This document shows, one piece after another, positions 24,027 through 33,345 of a stretch of DNA of 60,605 nucleotides. The notes below the pieces were generated by a model that saw only the letters and a program-made list of their open reading frames with translations, was not told where the DNA came from and did no database searches. This DNA comes from Fidelibacterota bacterium (GTDB taxonomy: Bacteria > Marinisomatota > Marinisomatia > Marinisomatales > UBA1611). Position 1 is the first letter of the stretch; each line of letters begins with the position of its first letter. The stretch is from the NCBI GenBank assembly GCA_002718285.1, contig PBAR01000025.1:18156-78760 (forward strand). Reading direction: 5' to 3'. A program made the position numbers and the translations under genes.

Positions 24027-24380
24027 TTATTCTTCTATTTGGGATTTTTTCTTAGCCTGTGGCTTAACTTTCTTAATTAAATCTTCAGAAAGAGCATGTT
24101 GTAATTTCATCCAAAAAGGAGCGTTTTCCTTCTTCATAATTTTTAGACGTTCACTCTTCCATGAAATAAAAATAACTTCGCCTTCTGCATGCACATCTGC
24201 TGATGCAGGTTCTCCAGTTAAAAAACTAATTTCAGCAATAAAGGCTCCGCGGGAAAGCTTCGCAATTGTATTATTGTTGACCTCAACATTTGCTTCTCCA
24301 GAAAGAACCAAAAGAAGATTATTTTGTTTTTCACCAGAATGGATGAAGTAATCATCTTTTACAGATTTTATAGTCCCCAT
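24027..24380 (-). CDS. Cyclic-nucleotide-binding (CRP/Popeye-like) domain protein, probably 5'-truncated
   Basis: 117 residues from the first ATG. A cNMP-binding beta-roll is clear (HSGEKQNNLLLVLSGEANVEV, LSRGAFIAEISFLTGEPASADVHAEGE), with a basic C-terminal tail and no DNA-binding domain. The reading frame stays open from 24488 to the ATG and encodes LERRPKIIPDEIRDLYEGIF plus a LTTSEFLYFWNMG segment, which looks like the normal lead-in of this domain, yet it contains no ATG, GTG or TTG. Either an ATT start is used or the 5' part (often membrane helices in Popeye-like proteins) has been lost. Confidence 0.65.
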   Translation of the reverse strand: MGTIKSVKDDYFIHSGEKQNNLLLVLSGEANVEVNNNTIAKLSRGAFIAEISFLTGEPASADVHAEGEVIFISWKSERLKIMKKENAPFWMKLQHALSEDLIKKVKPQAKKKSQIEE

Positions 24381-24631
24381 ATTCCAAAAATATAAAAATT
24401 CACTCGTAGTTAGGTTGTTAAAAATTCCTTCATATAAATCCCGAATTTCATCAGGAATTATTTTTGGTCGCCTTTCTAAAATAATTTTTTATAAATCTAA
24501 TTACCATTTATATACATTATGTAGACTATTTTTCTATAAGAAGGGTTAATTAATGTATTCATATTTCATAGATTTTTGTAAACTGCTTTACTAACATATT
24601 TTAAATAAATAGATAAATTATTGCTTCTACG

Positions 24632-25489
24632 ATGGGATATATTTTTATGGTAACCAGTGCTTTCTTTTTTTGCCTTATGACGGTTTTTGTAAAGATTGCA
24701 GGAAATCAATTACCAACAATGCAAATTATCTTTGTGCGAGGGTTAACTACTCTTCTATTTACATTTTTTTTAATTAGAAAAAAGAAAGTTTTTCTATGGG
24801 GTAAAAATAAAAAAATATTAATCTTAAGAGGAATTGTTGGATCAGTTGCTCTACTATTTGTCTACGAATCAATACAAAGATTTTCTCTTTCAGAAGCGAC
24901 AGTAATTCAATACCTCTTTCCTATATTTACTGCTCTATTTGCTACAATATTTATCTCAGAAAAGATAGGGAAAAGACTTTTTTATGCAATTATACTAGGT
25001 TTTATTGGAGTATATATAATCTTAAACTTCCCATTTTTTAATCCCGATGCATCATTAAATAAATTAAATGTTATGATAGCAGTTATTGGAGCTTTGCTTA
25101 CTGGGCTAGCATATGTACTTGTTAGGTTAGCCTCAAATATGAAAGAATCTCCATATGTAATAATGTTTTATTTCCCTCTATTTACTGTTCCATTAAGTTT
25201 TCCATTTGCATTTGCTGAATGGATATCTCCAGGTCTTAATCTTTGGATCATTCTTATATTAGTCGGGATTAGCACACAGTTAGGCCAAACATTTTTAACA
25301 TTTGGATATAAAGCTCTGCCAGCCAGTAAAGCCGCTCCGATTAGTTATATACAGGTTCCATTTGCAGCAATTTCAGGCATGATTATATTTGGTGAAAATA
25401 TTACTTTTAATTTTTTAATTGGTTCAGTAATAATATTTTTTTCTATTTTGTTATTAATTAATGTTAGCGATAAAAATAAAAAAAAATGA
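24632..25489 (+). CDS. EamA/DMT-superfamily transporter
   Basis: 285 residues with ten hydrophobic helices in two five-helix EamA repeats (first: VTSAFFFCLMTVFVKIAG; second: AVIGALLTGLAYVLVRLASN). It matches the drug/metabolite transporter superfamily and exports or imports an unknown small metabolite across the inner membrane. Divergent from the truncated cNMP-binding gene with a 250-base AT-rich gap in which I see no conserved element. A second unrelated EamA gene is at 42967-43851. Confidence 0.88.
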   Translation: MGYIFMVTSAFFFCLMTVFVKIAGNQLPTMQIIFVRGLTTLLFTFFLIRKKKVFLWGKNKKILILRGIVGSVALLFVYESIQRFSLSEATVIQYLFPIFTALFATIFISEKIGKRLFYAIILGFIGVYIILNFPFFNPDASLNKLNVMIAVIGALLTGLAYVLVRLASNMKESPYVIMFYFPLFTVPLSFPFAFAEWISPGLNLWIILILVGISTQLGQTFLTFGYKALPASKAAPISYIQVPFAAISGMIIFGENITFNFLIGSVIIFFSILLLINVSDKNKKK

Positions 25490-25528
25490 AACGAAAAAAC
25501 TGGGTGCTTTTTCATTTTTTTAAAGGTT
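25486..25528 (+). terminator. Possible rho-independent terminator
   Basis: TGAAACGAAAAA and TTTTTCA form an AT-rich hairpin around CTGGGTGC, followed by TTTTTTT, immediately after the EamA transporter stop. Weak stem, hence modest confidence. Confidence 0.4.
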
Positions 25529-25557
25529 AGTAGATTTGTACTATTTAAGAGTAAAAA

Positions 25558-25716
25558 ATGAAGTGCCTATCATGCTCTCATAATTGGAAAAGAACTAAAC
25601 TCACAGAATATATTAGTTTATTATCAAAGTGCCCTAAGTGTGATAGCCGGTTATTACTTAGAAATGATTTCTTGCTTTCAATTTTCAATTATTTTAAAAG
25701 ATTTACAAATAAATAA
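25558..25716 (+). CDS. Zinc-ribbon microprotein
   Basis: 52 residues: begins MKCLSCSHNW and contains LLSKCPKCDSRLLL, i.e. two CxxC knuckles (Cys3/6 and Cys25/28) 18 residues apart, a classic zinc ribbon. A hydrophobic/basic tail follows (NDFLLSIFNYFKRF). ATG lies after an AAGAGTAAAAA purine-rich stretch. Too short for most gene callers. Function unknown; such ribbons often bind RNA, protein or ribosomes. Confidence 0.6.
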   Translation: MKCLSCSHNWKRTKLTEYISLLSKCPKCDSRLLLRNDFLLSIFNYFKRFTNK

Positions 25717-25843
25717 TTGAGTCAGAAAGTCAAATGGTGTTTCTTATTATGAAAGTATTAATATATTCAAGAATATTAAAAAATTTAGAAAAATGCAATG
25801 GTGGTCTTTTTAAAGGTCGACCTATTTGTAGATAGATATTGAT

Positions 25844-26209
25844 ATGAAAAACACTAAGATTAACCTGAGTGATAAGTTTAATAAATTCTCTAAGTATTGG
25901 ACCCCGAAAGTGGTCGCTGAAATGAACGATTATCAGTTTAAGCTAGTAAAAATTAAAGGAGAGTTTGTTTGGCACAATCACAAAGATACAGATGAAGCGT
26001 TTATTGTAATTGATGGGAAAATGAAAATTGATTTTCAAAATGATACAATTAATTTATCAAAGGGTGAAATGTTTGTCATTCCTGCTGGAGTAGATCATAA
26101 GCCATATGCTGAAGAAGAGTGCAAAATTATGATTATTGAACCAAAAGGAATTGTTAATACAGGCAGTAAAACTAATGATTTAACAGCTCCTAATGATGCC
26201 TGGATTTGA
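25844..26209 (+). CDS. Small cupin-domain protein
   Basis: 121 residues, a single cupin barrel: VWHNHKDTDEAFIVIDGKM (metal motif 1, HxH...E) and GEMFVIPAGVDHKPYAEEEC (motif 2 with His). Family members bind a metal and act as small dioxygenases, isomerases or binding proteins; the substrate cannot be predicted. ATG start. The gap before it (25717-25843) contains nothing recognisable. Flanked by unrelated genes in the same direction. Confidence 0.85.
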   Translation: MKNTKINLSDKFNKFSKYWTPKVVAEMNDYQFKLVKIKGEFVWHNHKDTDEAFIVIDGKMKIDFQNDTINLSKGEMFVIPAGVDHKPYAEEECKIMIIEPKGIVNTGSKTNDLTAPNDAWI

Positions 26210-26302
26210 TATTAATTATAGCTGTATCTTTGATGTGAAGATTATGATTTAAGGATAAAAACAGAATTTTTTTTTTGGTGTTCTATGAGTTTGGAGAATT
26301 AT

Positions 26303-27418
26303 ATGGTAAAAAAATATATAATAATTATATTTAGTTTAAATCTATTATCTGGCACAGATATAGAAAAAGCCCTCTCTATTGCTGGTAATAATAAAATTGA
26401 AATTCAACAAGCGATTACAAATGTTCCAAGTGAGTATTATGCTGGTATGGAATGGCTTATAACCCATATGCCTGATAATGATTTAAAAACTTTATCATCA
26501 CAGTTTTTGATTAATAATTGTCGCCTAGCTTATGAAGCATTAGAATCATCCCCCTGGGGTTCAAAGGTACCAGAAGAGATATTTTTTGATGCTATACTAC
26601 CGTATGCAAGTTTAAATGAAAACCGGGAAGAATGGCGCGAAGATTTTAGAAAGAATTTTTTCCCAATTGTAAACGATGTAAAAACATCATATAAAGCAGC
26701 AATTCTTCTTAATCATCAAATTTTTGATAAAGTTGGTGTTAAATATTCAACCGATCGTCCTAAAGCAGATCAGTCTCCATATGAAAGTATTAATGCTGGA
26801 ATGGCTTCATGCACGGGATTGAGTATCTTATTGATAGATGCATGTAGGAGTGTAGGTATACCAGCACGTTTTGTCGGGACACCACTTTGGTATAATGATT
26901 CAGGGAATCATTCTTGGGTTGAAATATGGGATAATGGGTGGCATTTTACTGGTGCCGCTGAGCCAACTGGTGAAAAACTTGATGTGGCCTGGTTTGAAGA
27001 ATTGGCTGGTAATGCTAAAAAGGGTGATATGAAATATGGAATATTCGCAGTTACTTGGAATTCTTCAGAAATATATTTTCCAATGAATTGGCTTCCTGGA
27101 ATTAAAACATATGGTGCAGTCGATGTAACTAATAGGTATGCTATAACTGATGAAGATGTTGCAGAACTTATTCCGATTCGCATCCGGTCATTAGATTTAT
27201 CGGGTTTGAGGAAATCCGAAAAAATAACTGTGATTGAAGGGGATAATTCAATTTTTGAAGGTATAACAAAAAATGAAACATGTGATGCAAATGATAATCT
27301 AACCTTCATGATTCCAAAGGGTAAAACAATTACGGTTAAATCTATGGATGATGTCCAGGTGGTTGATGTAATAAAAGAAGAAATTATTGATTTGCGCACA
27401 GGGCAATTTGATAATTAA
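26303..27418 (+). CDS. Exported transglutaminase-like (papain-fold) protein
   Basis: 371 residues from ATG 26303, chosen because a GGAG site lies 7 bases upstream and MVKKYIIIIFSLNLLSG makes a signal peptide; ATG 26285 would add six residues. Transglutaminase core: Cys170 in MASCTGLSILLIDACRSVGIPAR, His203 in NHSWVEIW, and the third-position segment GWHFTGAAEP. Probable protease, amidase or crosslinker in the periplasm. The C-terminal ~100 residues are a beta domain. No partner gene is obvious. Confidence 0.8.
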   Translation: MVKKYIIIIFSLNLLSGTDIEKALSIAGNNKIEIQQAITNVPSEYYAGMEWLITHMPDNDLKTLSSQFLINNCRLAYEALESSPWGSKVPEEIFFDAILPYASLNENREEWREDFRKNFFPIVNDVKTSYKAAILLNHQIFDKVGVKYSTDRPKADQSPYESINAGMASCTGLSILLIDACRSVGIPARFVGTPLWYNDSGNHSWVEIWDNGWHFTGAAEPTGEKLDVAWFEELAGNAKKGDMKYGIFAVTWNSSEIYFPMNWLPGIKTYGAVDVTNRYAITDEDVAELIPIRIRSLDLSGLRKSEKITVIEGDNSIFEGITKNETCDANDNLTFMIPKGKTITVKSMDDVQVVDVIKEEIIDLRTGQFDN

Positions 27419-27531
27419 TCCAATAATCTAAATCTTCTAATGAAGTGGAGATGTATTAATATTTGATACATATTTGTAATATTTTTTACTTTTAAAAAGT
27501 TAATTAAATTAAAAATAAGGGAGAAATAAGA

Positions 27532-27834
27532 ATGGTTATTCAAATAGTCAATTTTAACTTAGAAGGAATTACCCATGACGATTATATGGGCGCTGCTTCG
27601 GAGGTTGCACCGGCGTTTAATGAATTAGATGGTTTACTTTCCAAAGTCTGGTTATCGGATAAAGAAAAAAATGTTTACGGAGGTGTTTATACCTGGGAAA
27701 ATCGCCAATCGATGGAAGATTATCTAAATAGCCAGTTTTATGATGAGGTATTAGGTAGTAATCCAAGTTTTGCAAATGTAACCTATAAAGCATATGATGT
27801 TCTAGATGGTCCGACAAATATTACTAAAGGTTAA
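27532..27834 (+). CDS. YdhR-like monooxygenase-fold protein
   Basis: 100 residues, the family's full length, with a strong GGGAGAAA ribosome site. The ferredoxin-like dimeric alpha-beta barrel pattern is evident: IQIVNFNLEGITHDDYM, GLLSKVWLSDKEKNVYGGVYTWEN and YDEVLGSNPSFANVTYKAYDV. It matches putative mono-oxygenase YdhR (PF08803). Cofactor-independent oxygenation is proposed for the fold; the substrate is unknown. Single gene. Confidence 0.82.
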   Translation: MVIQIVNFNLEGITHDDYMGAASEVAPAFNELDGLLSKVWLSDKEKNVYGGVYTWENRQSMEDYLNSQFYDEVLGSNPSFANVTYKAYDVLDGPTNITKG

Positions 27835-27922
27835 AAATATTTAAATCGAAGACTAACAGTTCTGTGCTTAGCATAGTTTTTGTTTATGATATAGAAGGAA
27901 ATTCAATAGCAGAATAAAAATT

Positions 27923-30133
27923 CTATAAATGATTTTTCCAGAATTCTAACATTTTATTATATAGGTGTATCCTGGCAGGATTATCAGAGATGCCATGCTT
28001 TCGCATAGGATAAAACATCATATCAAACAAAATATTTTCCTTCACCAATTCATCTATAAAATGCCAAGAATTTTGCGGATGAACATTATCATCATATGTT
28101 CCATGAACTAAAAGAAGACGACCATGTAGGTTTTTTGCAGTTTTTATAAAGGATGTTCTATTATAGCCTTCGGGATTATCCTGAGGCCGTTTCATGGTGA
28201 ATTCTGCCCATTTAGTATCATAATAATGCCAGTCTGTAACTGGAGCCACAGATATTCCAGCCTTGAATTCTTGTGTGTTGGTCATAGCATTTAGAGTAAA
28301 ACTACCACCTCCACTCCAGCCCCAAATACCTACGCGGTTTGAATCTATATAGGGCTGTGATTTTAACCAATGAATTCCATCTACAATATCAACTATTTCA
28401 CGAGGACCAGATGCCATTCTAACAAGACGGTTTTCTAGTATTTTACTAATGGCAGTAGCGCTTCGATGATCAAACTTCACTACTAAATAACCCATGTTAA
28501 GCAGAATATTATCAAAGAAAAGTGATAATCCTTGCCACCGGTTAAAAACAGTTGGCGCAGAAGGGCCACCGTAAATATGAAAAATTAGGGGATATTTATT
28601 TCCCCGATTGAAATTTTTTGGTTTTAAAATCTGTGCGGGCATTAGAAATCCATCTTTTGTTGGGATTGTAAACAGTTCTGGTGTCTGCAAATTAAATTTC
28701 TCAAGTAGTCCTTGACGCGGCTCTGAAATAGCAATTATTTGTTCTCCATCCTTGCTGTGAAGTCTAAGAGAAGGAAGAGTGTTTATGTTGGAATATGTAT
28801 CAAAATAATATTTCCCATCGGGACTGAAACTGATCTTATGAACGCCGTCTTCTTTTGAAATGCGCTTCAGGCCTTTACCATCCAATCCAATGCGGTAGAG
28901 ATGGCGTTCTACGGAAGATTTTTTCAAAGATGTAAAATAAACCTGATTATTTTCTTCATCAATATTGATAACAGATTGTCTTAGCCAGAATGGTCCTCCT
29001 GATGACCGTAATGCCCAGGAACCCTTTGTTACCTGATTAACAAGGTTGCCGTTATTGTTGAAATGATAGAGGTGAGCATATCCGTCTCTTTCTGACTGCC
29101 ATAGAAAATTACCAGATTCTAAAAAGTAAAGATCATCATGAATATTGACCCATCCAGTGTCGGTTTCAGTTAAGATTTTTCCAAGATTTTTTCCCGTTTT
29201 TCTATCTATATAAAATAGATTTAACTCCGTTTGAGCTCGGTTCATTGTTTGCACGCTAAACCATTGATTATTCTGGTGCCATTTTATACGACAAATATAT
29301 TCGTAAGGATCCAATTCAATCCATTTGATCTGAGAGTTATCAATCTCTAAAATTCCCACTGTTACTATTGGATTATCTGTGCCCGCCTTTGGATATCTCT
29401 GTGTTATTAGACGCGGTACTGCCGGTTTAAAATCAATATAATGCATCTTAGATACTGGTGCTTCATCTGTCTGTAAAAATACGAGTGCCTTAGAATCTTC
29501 TGACCACCAATAACCAATATCTTGCCTCCCAAAAATTTCTTCCCAGTAAACCCACGAAACTGTACCATTAAGAATTGTATCTGATCCATCAGATGTTAGG
29601 CGTTTTTCCTTTTTTGTAGATAGATTGTATATATACATATCGTTCTTTCTGATAAAAGCCAGTTGTGATCCATCTGGGGAAAAACGAGGAGATTTTTCAG
29701 CAACACTTGTATTTGTTATCCGTTCAAAATTAGATGATGTTATATCTAGTAGAAATAGATCTTTTTTGTATAAATAGACAGCGTATTTCCCATAAGAGTC
29801 AAATGATATGGGCCACTCAAGGTATTCAGTGGAGTCTTCTTTGCCAAGGTGTTCTTGAAGACTGGATATGGCTTTTTTATGATCTACTATTGGAATTAGA
29901 CTAGATGGTACTTGAGGATTAAGTTTTAAGAAAGTTCTTTCTTTTTTTTCAAGACGAATATCAAACAGTATTGCCGTATTATCATCTAGCCATTGGTATT
30001 TGTGAACGGCATCCATGGTTTTTGCATTATCAGAATAGATCCATTCAACAGTAATATTATTGCTGATAGCATTATCTTTACAGCTGCAAATAAATGCAAA
30101 CAAACTTAGAAAAGATAGAATTATATAATGCAT
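27923..30133 (-). CDS. Exported S9 prolyl oligopeptidase, DPP-IV type
   Basis: 736 residues. Lipoprotein-like signal (FAFICSC). Residues ~30-480 form the DPP-IV eight-bladed propeller (PRFSPDGSQLAFIRKNDMYIY, WEEIFGRQDIGYWWSEDSKALVF with the EE-type substrate glutamate loop). The C-terminal alpha/beta hydrolase has the nucleophile in GIWGWSGGGS (near 608), Asp in GTYDDNVHPQNS (near 690) and His in MRKHGIS (near 718). It removes dipeptides, usually X-Pro, from peptides outside the cytoplasm. It lies 6 bases after the DUF885 gene in the same direction, so the two form a peptide-degradation operon. Confidence 0.9.
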   Translation of the reverse strand: MHYIILSFLSLFAFICSCKDNAISNNITVEWIYSDNAKTMDAVHKYQWLDDNTAILFDIRLEKKERTFLKLNPQVPSSLIPIVDHKKAISSLQEHLGKEDSTEYLEWPISFDSYGKYAVYLYKKDLFLLDITSSNFERITNTSVAEKSPRFSPDGSQLAFIRKNDMYIYNLSTKKEKRLTSDGSDTILNGTVSWVYWEEIFGRQDIGYWWSEDSKALVFLQTDEAPVSKMHYIDFKPAVPRLITQRYPKAGTDNPIVTVGILEIDNSQIKWIELDPYEYICRIKWHQNNQWFSVQTMNRAQTELNLFYIDRKTGKNLGKILTETDTGWVNIHDDLYFLESGNFLWQSERDGYAHLYHFNNNGNLVNQVTKGSWALRSSGGPFWLRQSVINIDEENNQVYFTSLKKSSVERHLYRIGLDGKGLKRISKEDGVHKISFSPDGKYYFDTYSNINTLPSLRLHSKDGEQIIAISEPRQGLLEKFNLQTPELFTIPTKDGFLMPAQILKPKNFNRGNKYPLIFHIYGGPSAPTVFNRWQGLSLFFDNILLNMGYLVVKFDHRSATAISKILENRLVRMASGPREIVDIVDGIHWLKSQPYIDSNRVGIWGWSGGGSFTLNAMTNTQEFKAGISVAPVTDWHYYDTKWAEFTMKRPQDNPEGYNRTSFIKTAKNLHGRLLLVHGTYDDNVHPQNSWHFIDELVKENILFDMMFYPMRKHGISDNPARIHLYNKMLEFWKNHL

Positions 30134-30139
30134 GTTGAC

Positions 30140-31807
30140 TTATTTGTTATTCATTAGTATTCTCATTAAATCATCATTGCTCCCTGTCATCTCCCAACGC
30201 ACTAGTTCTACAGGAATATTTCCAGCATTATTAAAGGTCTCGAAAAAATCCTTTATTACAAACGGGTGACCTTTTTCTTCAAGTTTCTGTGCCCATTCTG
30301 CAATCAATTTTTCAATTAAATATTTTCCGGTAATATAACAGGTACCGTATCCTGGTTGCCGTAGATAAAGGTGTTGCTCAAACTGTAATAAATGGGGTTC
30401 TCGCTTCATCCAGTTTCTTGGTGTCCATTTCACGTGCACGCGTCCAGCTTCTTCCATTGACATTTCATTTGCATGAGCGTATAGAGAGCCCAATCCTCGG
30501 GCAGCACGTTGAGCAATCATGATCCAGACTATCTCCCTGGAACGAGGGCTGTCATCATAAAGTCCGGCATGCATAAACATCTCTTCAACTCCTGTTGCTA
30601 TACCCTCATTTTTTGAATCAAAAATATTATATAATAAAGGATGTCGCCTTATGGGACTTTTATGAGGCTCATCCCTCATCTGAGCAAGATCAAACCAGTG
30701 TATAAAATGACAGTAAATAGGGACTGGGTCATAATGCATTCCAATCAAAAAGAAATTACGCTTTTCCTCTGGTACAAATTCTCCCATGTGTTCGCGAAGT
30801 GCAGGTTCCATATTTGCTTTTATAGGCATAATATCTTTTTCTTTTAGAAAACTCATAAAACGCTTAACGCCATTTTCCGTTAAGCGGTAAAATTCTTCTG
30901 GCGTATTGGCAGTTTGCATGGGTGGCAGACCTCGATTACTATGCTCCTCTAATTTCAGAGAAGACCAGGCTCGATCTAATTCGCGCTGTAAAAGTTGAAC
31001 TTCTTCTTCCCAGGTTAGAGGTATTAAATGAACATTCTGTTGATACCAGGTATAATTATCTTTTCCTACCCCAGAAGGACCTGTTTTTTTTGGAGCTTCC
31101 ATTTCAAGCCAGGATATGAAATTTGTTGTGGCCTTTTTTGCATCCTTTAATGCAAGATTGAGTTCAGACGGATGCTTACGACTAATTATCTTTTCAGAGA
31201 TTTTATCAAGGTCTCTTATCTGGGATTTGAAATTTTCAATTCCAGCTATCCATAAATCTCGTGCATTACCTGTTAAATTTTCCTGGGCTTGTTTAAGAAG
31301 AGGAGGAATGACTTCCAATTCTTTTAATAGGCGGATTTTATCATTCTCATTAAGAGGAAACTGGTAAGTCCAGAATTCAAGAGTAGCATGATTAGTAGGG
31401 CCTTCATGAGCAGGAACATCACTTTGATACATCCAGACAGTTTGGTAAAAAGCAGGATCTCGAACCCAAGGTTTCAGTACTTTAAAGTTAAAGTCATAAC
31501 CATTCATTTCTGCCCGGATAATATGCCAGTCTATTAGAAATGCAATAGGCCAGTCACTGACATCAATTTCATAAAGTCGTTTTTCCAGTTTTCGGAAAAC
31601 CTTTTGATCTTTTTTAAGTCGTTTTACTGTATAATCAGGAGCGCCATTTAACAAAGGAGGATTTTCGAAGTTACGCCAGTCAGTAAATAATTTGATTACT
31701 TTTTTGTAACTGGGAGGTGGGGACTGATTCTGTTTATCCTGCATTGAAGCACTGCAAATGATCAAACAAAAACAGATTACTCTTTTTGTGTGAAAATTAA
31801 ATTCCAT
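30140..31807 (-). CDS. DUF885 family exported peptidase-like protein
   Basis: 555 residues with an N-terminal signal ([13 protein letters not shown]). DUF885 pattern: [48 protein letters not shown] (the EG...E metallo-like helix) and [19 protein letters not shown] near the C-terminus. Members are predicted helical metallopeptidases, some acting as carboxypeptidases. First gene of a two-gene operon with the DPP-IV peptidase downstream. The 220-base gap to the divergent YggT gene holds no motif I recognise. Confidence 0.85.
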   Translation of the reverse strand: MEFNFHTKRVICFCLIICSASMQDKQNQSPPPSYKKVIKLFTDWRNFENPPLLNGAPDYTVKRLKKDQKVFRKLEKRLYEIDVSDWPIAFLIDWHIIRAEMNGYDFNFKVLKPWVRDPAFYQTVWMYQSDVPAHEGPTNHATLEFWTYQFPLNENDKIRLLKELEVIPPLLKQAQENLTGNARDLWIAGIENFKSQIRDLDKISEKIISRKHPSELNLALKDAKKATTNFISWLEMEAPKKTGPSGVGKDNYTWYQQNVHLIPLTWEEEVQLLQRELDRAWSSLKLEEHSNRGLPPMQTANTPEEFYRLTENGVKRFMSFLKEKDIMPIKANMEPALREHMGEFVPEEKRNFFLIGMHYDPVPIYCHFIHWFDLAQMRDEPHKSPIRRHPLLYNIFDSKNEGIATGVEEMFMHAGLYDDSPRSREIVWIMIAQRAARGLGSLYAHANEMSMEEAGRVHVKWTPRNWMKREPHLLQFEQHLYLRQPGYGTCYITGKYLIEKLIAEWAQKLEEKGHPFVIKDFFETFNNAGNIPVELVRWEMTGSNDDLMRILMNNK

Positions 31808-32028
31808 ATTATATCTGTTTTGTTAGTGTTTGAATCATTCATTTGACTCTATTTCCAAAACATATAATCCATGGTTAAAGTTAACAAGCAAGGATCAATA
31901 AAGTTCAAAAAGTATTTAGGATTATATTATTGATATTATTATAAACCTATTTTGTATTGTTTTTCTGGACCTATCAGAATGATTTAGATTTATACCCTGA
32001 TTTTCACATGATATAGTATTGATGTAAT

Positions 32029-32286
32029 ATGAATTTTTTACTTTTTAAACTTATAAGTACCACCTTTGATATCGTTCAGTTATTAATTATCATCCATGTG
32101 GTTTTAAGCTGGATTCCCCATAACCCCTATAATCAGTGGATACGTATATTGAATGATGTTGCTGAAGCAATACTAAAACCAATTCGTGAGGTGATTCCAA
32201 TTACATATTTGGGGATAGACTTTTCTCCAGTTATTGCTTTTATCCTTTTGGGTTTTCTAAAAAAAGTTCTTCTTGCTGCAGTTTAA
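32029..32286 (+). CDS. YggT family membrane protein (single-repeat)
   Basis: 85 residues with two hydrophobic helices and the YggT signature ...IHVVLSWIPHNPYNQWIRILNDVAEAILKPIREVIP split across the loop. This is the half-length form; the E. coli protein has two repeats. YggT proteins are linked to cell-division/envelope and osmotic-stress functions. Convergent with the esterase gene (44 bases between stops). Confidence 0.88.
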   Translation: MNFLLFKLISTTFDIVQLLIIIHVVLSWIPHNPYNQWIRILNDVAEAILKPIREVIPITYLGIDFSPVIAFILLGFLKKVLLAAV

Positions 32287-32329
32287 TCAATCTGAATTTT
32301 GTTTAGAAATTTTTTTTAATTCTTTGAAA

Positions 32330-33004
32330 TTATTTGATAGAAGAAAGTCCATTTATCCATTTTATCATATCTTGGAGACAGTCATTCGATATGGTATGTT
32401 CCGCAGGATATTCATTATAAACTGGATCAATCCCAATCGTATGGAGGTTGTTTTTAGTAATGCGACCAAGCGAAATCGGGACTACATTATCTTTGGTCCC
32501 ATTTCCAATAAATATATTTAAACTGGATATTTTATCTTTATTAATTTCTTCTGAAAATTGATTTACATCAATGTATCCAGAAAGTGAAGCGATCCCTTGA
32601 AATATTTCTGGTCTGGTTAATCCACAAAAAAGAGACATAGAGGCCCCTTGACTAAATCCTACAAGGTAGATCTGGGAAATATCAAGTTGGAGTTTTTGGA
32701 TAGATATATTAATACTCTCCACTATTTTATTTCGATGTTCATAGATTTGCTCAGGTTTTGGTAATTTAAGAATATTATTATAATCCAGCTCAGCCCATGC
32801 CCATCCTCCAAAGCCAGTTGGTAAGGTTGCTTCTAAACTAATACAGACCCAGTCACTGGGGAAGTAATCACGCAAAGCAAAAAGATCATACATATTGCTT
32901 CCAAAACCATGAAGTAAAAATACTGCAGACGATTGTAATTGTTTTGTTTTTGGAAGTTGAATTTGGGACCTTAGAGGTAAAGAAATATTATTGAGATCAT
33001 TCAT
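32330..33004 (-). CDS. Phospholipase/carboxylesterase family alpha/beta hydrolase
   Basis: 224 residues. Oxyanion segment FLLHGFGSNMYDLFAL, nucleophile elbow LVGFSQGASM (Ser near residue 110), Asp in NGTKDNVVP, and His in EYPAEHTIS. Typical of the small YpfH/acyl-protein-thioesterase group (PF02230). Cytoplasmic, no signal. It probably hydrolyses carboxyl esters of small substrates. Divergent from the large adhesin gene; the shared 341-base region carries palindromes. Confidence 0.88.
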   Translation of the reverse strand: MNDLNNISLPLRSQIQLPKTKQLQSSAVFLLHGFGSNMYDLFALRDYFPSDWVCISLEATLPTGFGGWAWAELDYNNILKLPKPEQIYEHRNKIVESINISIQKLQLDISQIYLVGFSQGASMSLFCGLTRPEIFQGIASLSGYIDVNQFSEEINKDKISSLNIFIGNGTKDNVVPISLGRITKNNLHTIGIDPVYNEYPAEHTISNDCLQDMIKWINGLSSIK

Positions 33005-33345
33005 AATTTTATTTTTTTTTCATTATCAGGATTTCATGATTCATTGATCAATAATAAATAGATATTACATAATTAAGGTTATGCTATCCTTAACTTATTT
33101 CATTTCATTAACTATTGATTTGTTTTTAATGTAGATTTATAAAATTGTTACAATATTTTGATAAAACTGTCTAATTGTGAAACAATATTATTTTTTTGTA
33201 TCATATTGATACAAAATTGTTTTCAAATTATTATTATTGATAGCTGTTTTTAGACGGAGAAAATTAAATTATAATTTGAAAAATTTTGGCATGGTATTTG
33301 TATAAAGTATTAAAGTATTATGGTATTTGTATAGTTACACCTAAA
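33005..33345 (+). promoter_or_regulatory. Divergent control region with operator-like palindromes
   Basis: 341 bases without a gene. Three inverted repeats: ATTGT-T-ACAAT (33144-33154), ATTGT-GAA-ACAAT (33174-33186), and a perfect 10-bp repeat TTTTGTATCA / TGATACAAAA with a TAT centre (33194-33216). Closer to the adhesin start, a 14-base direct repeat ATGGTATTTGTATA occurs at 33291 and 33320, separated by two tandem AAAGTATT units. The palindromes lie 130-200 bases upstream of the adhesin ATG, so they probably regulate it; the divergent esterase may share them. Confidence 0.55.

Noticed and set aside
33287..33302. Sigma-54-like -24/-12 element before the adhesin (TGGCATG-N4-TTGTA)
   Set aside because: The invariant GC of the -12 element is GT, and no enhancer-type site is certain; resemblance is probably chance.
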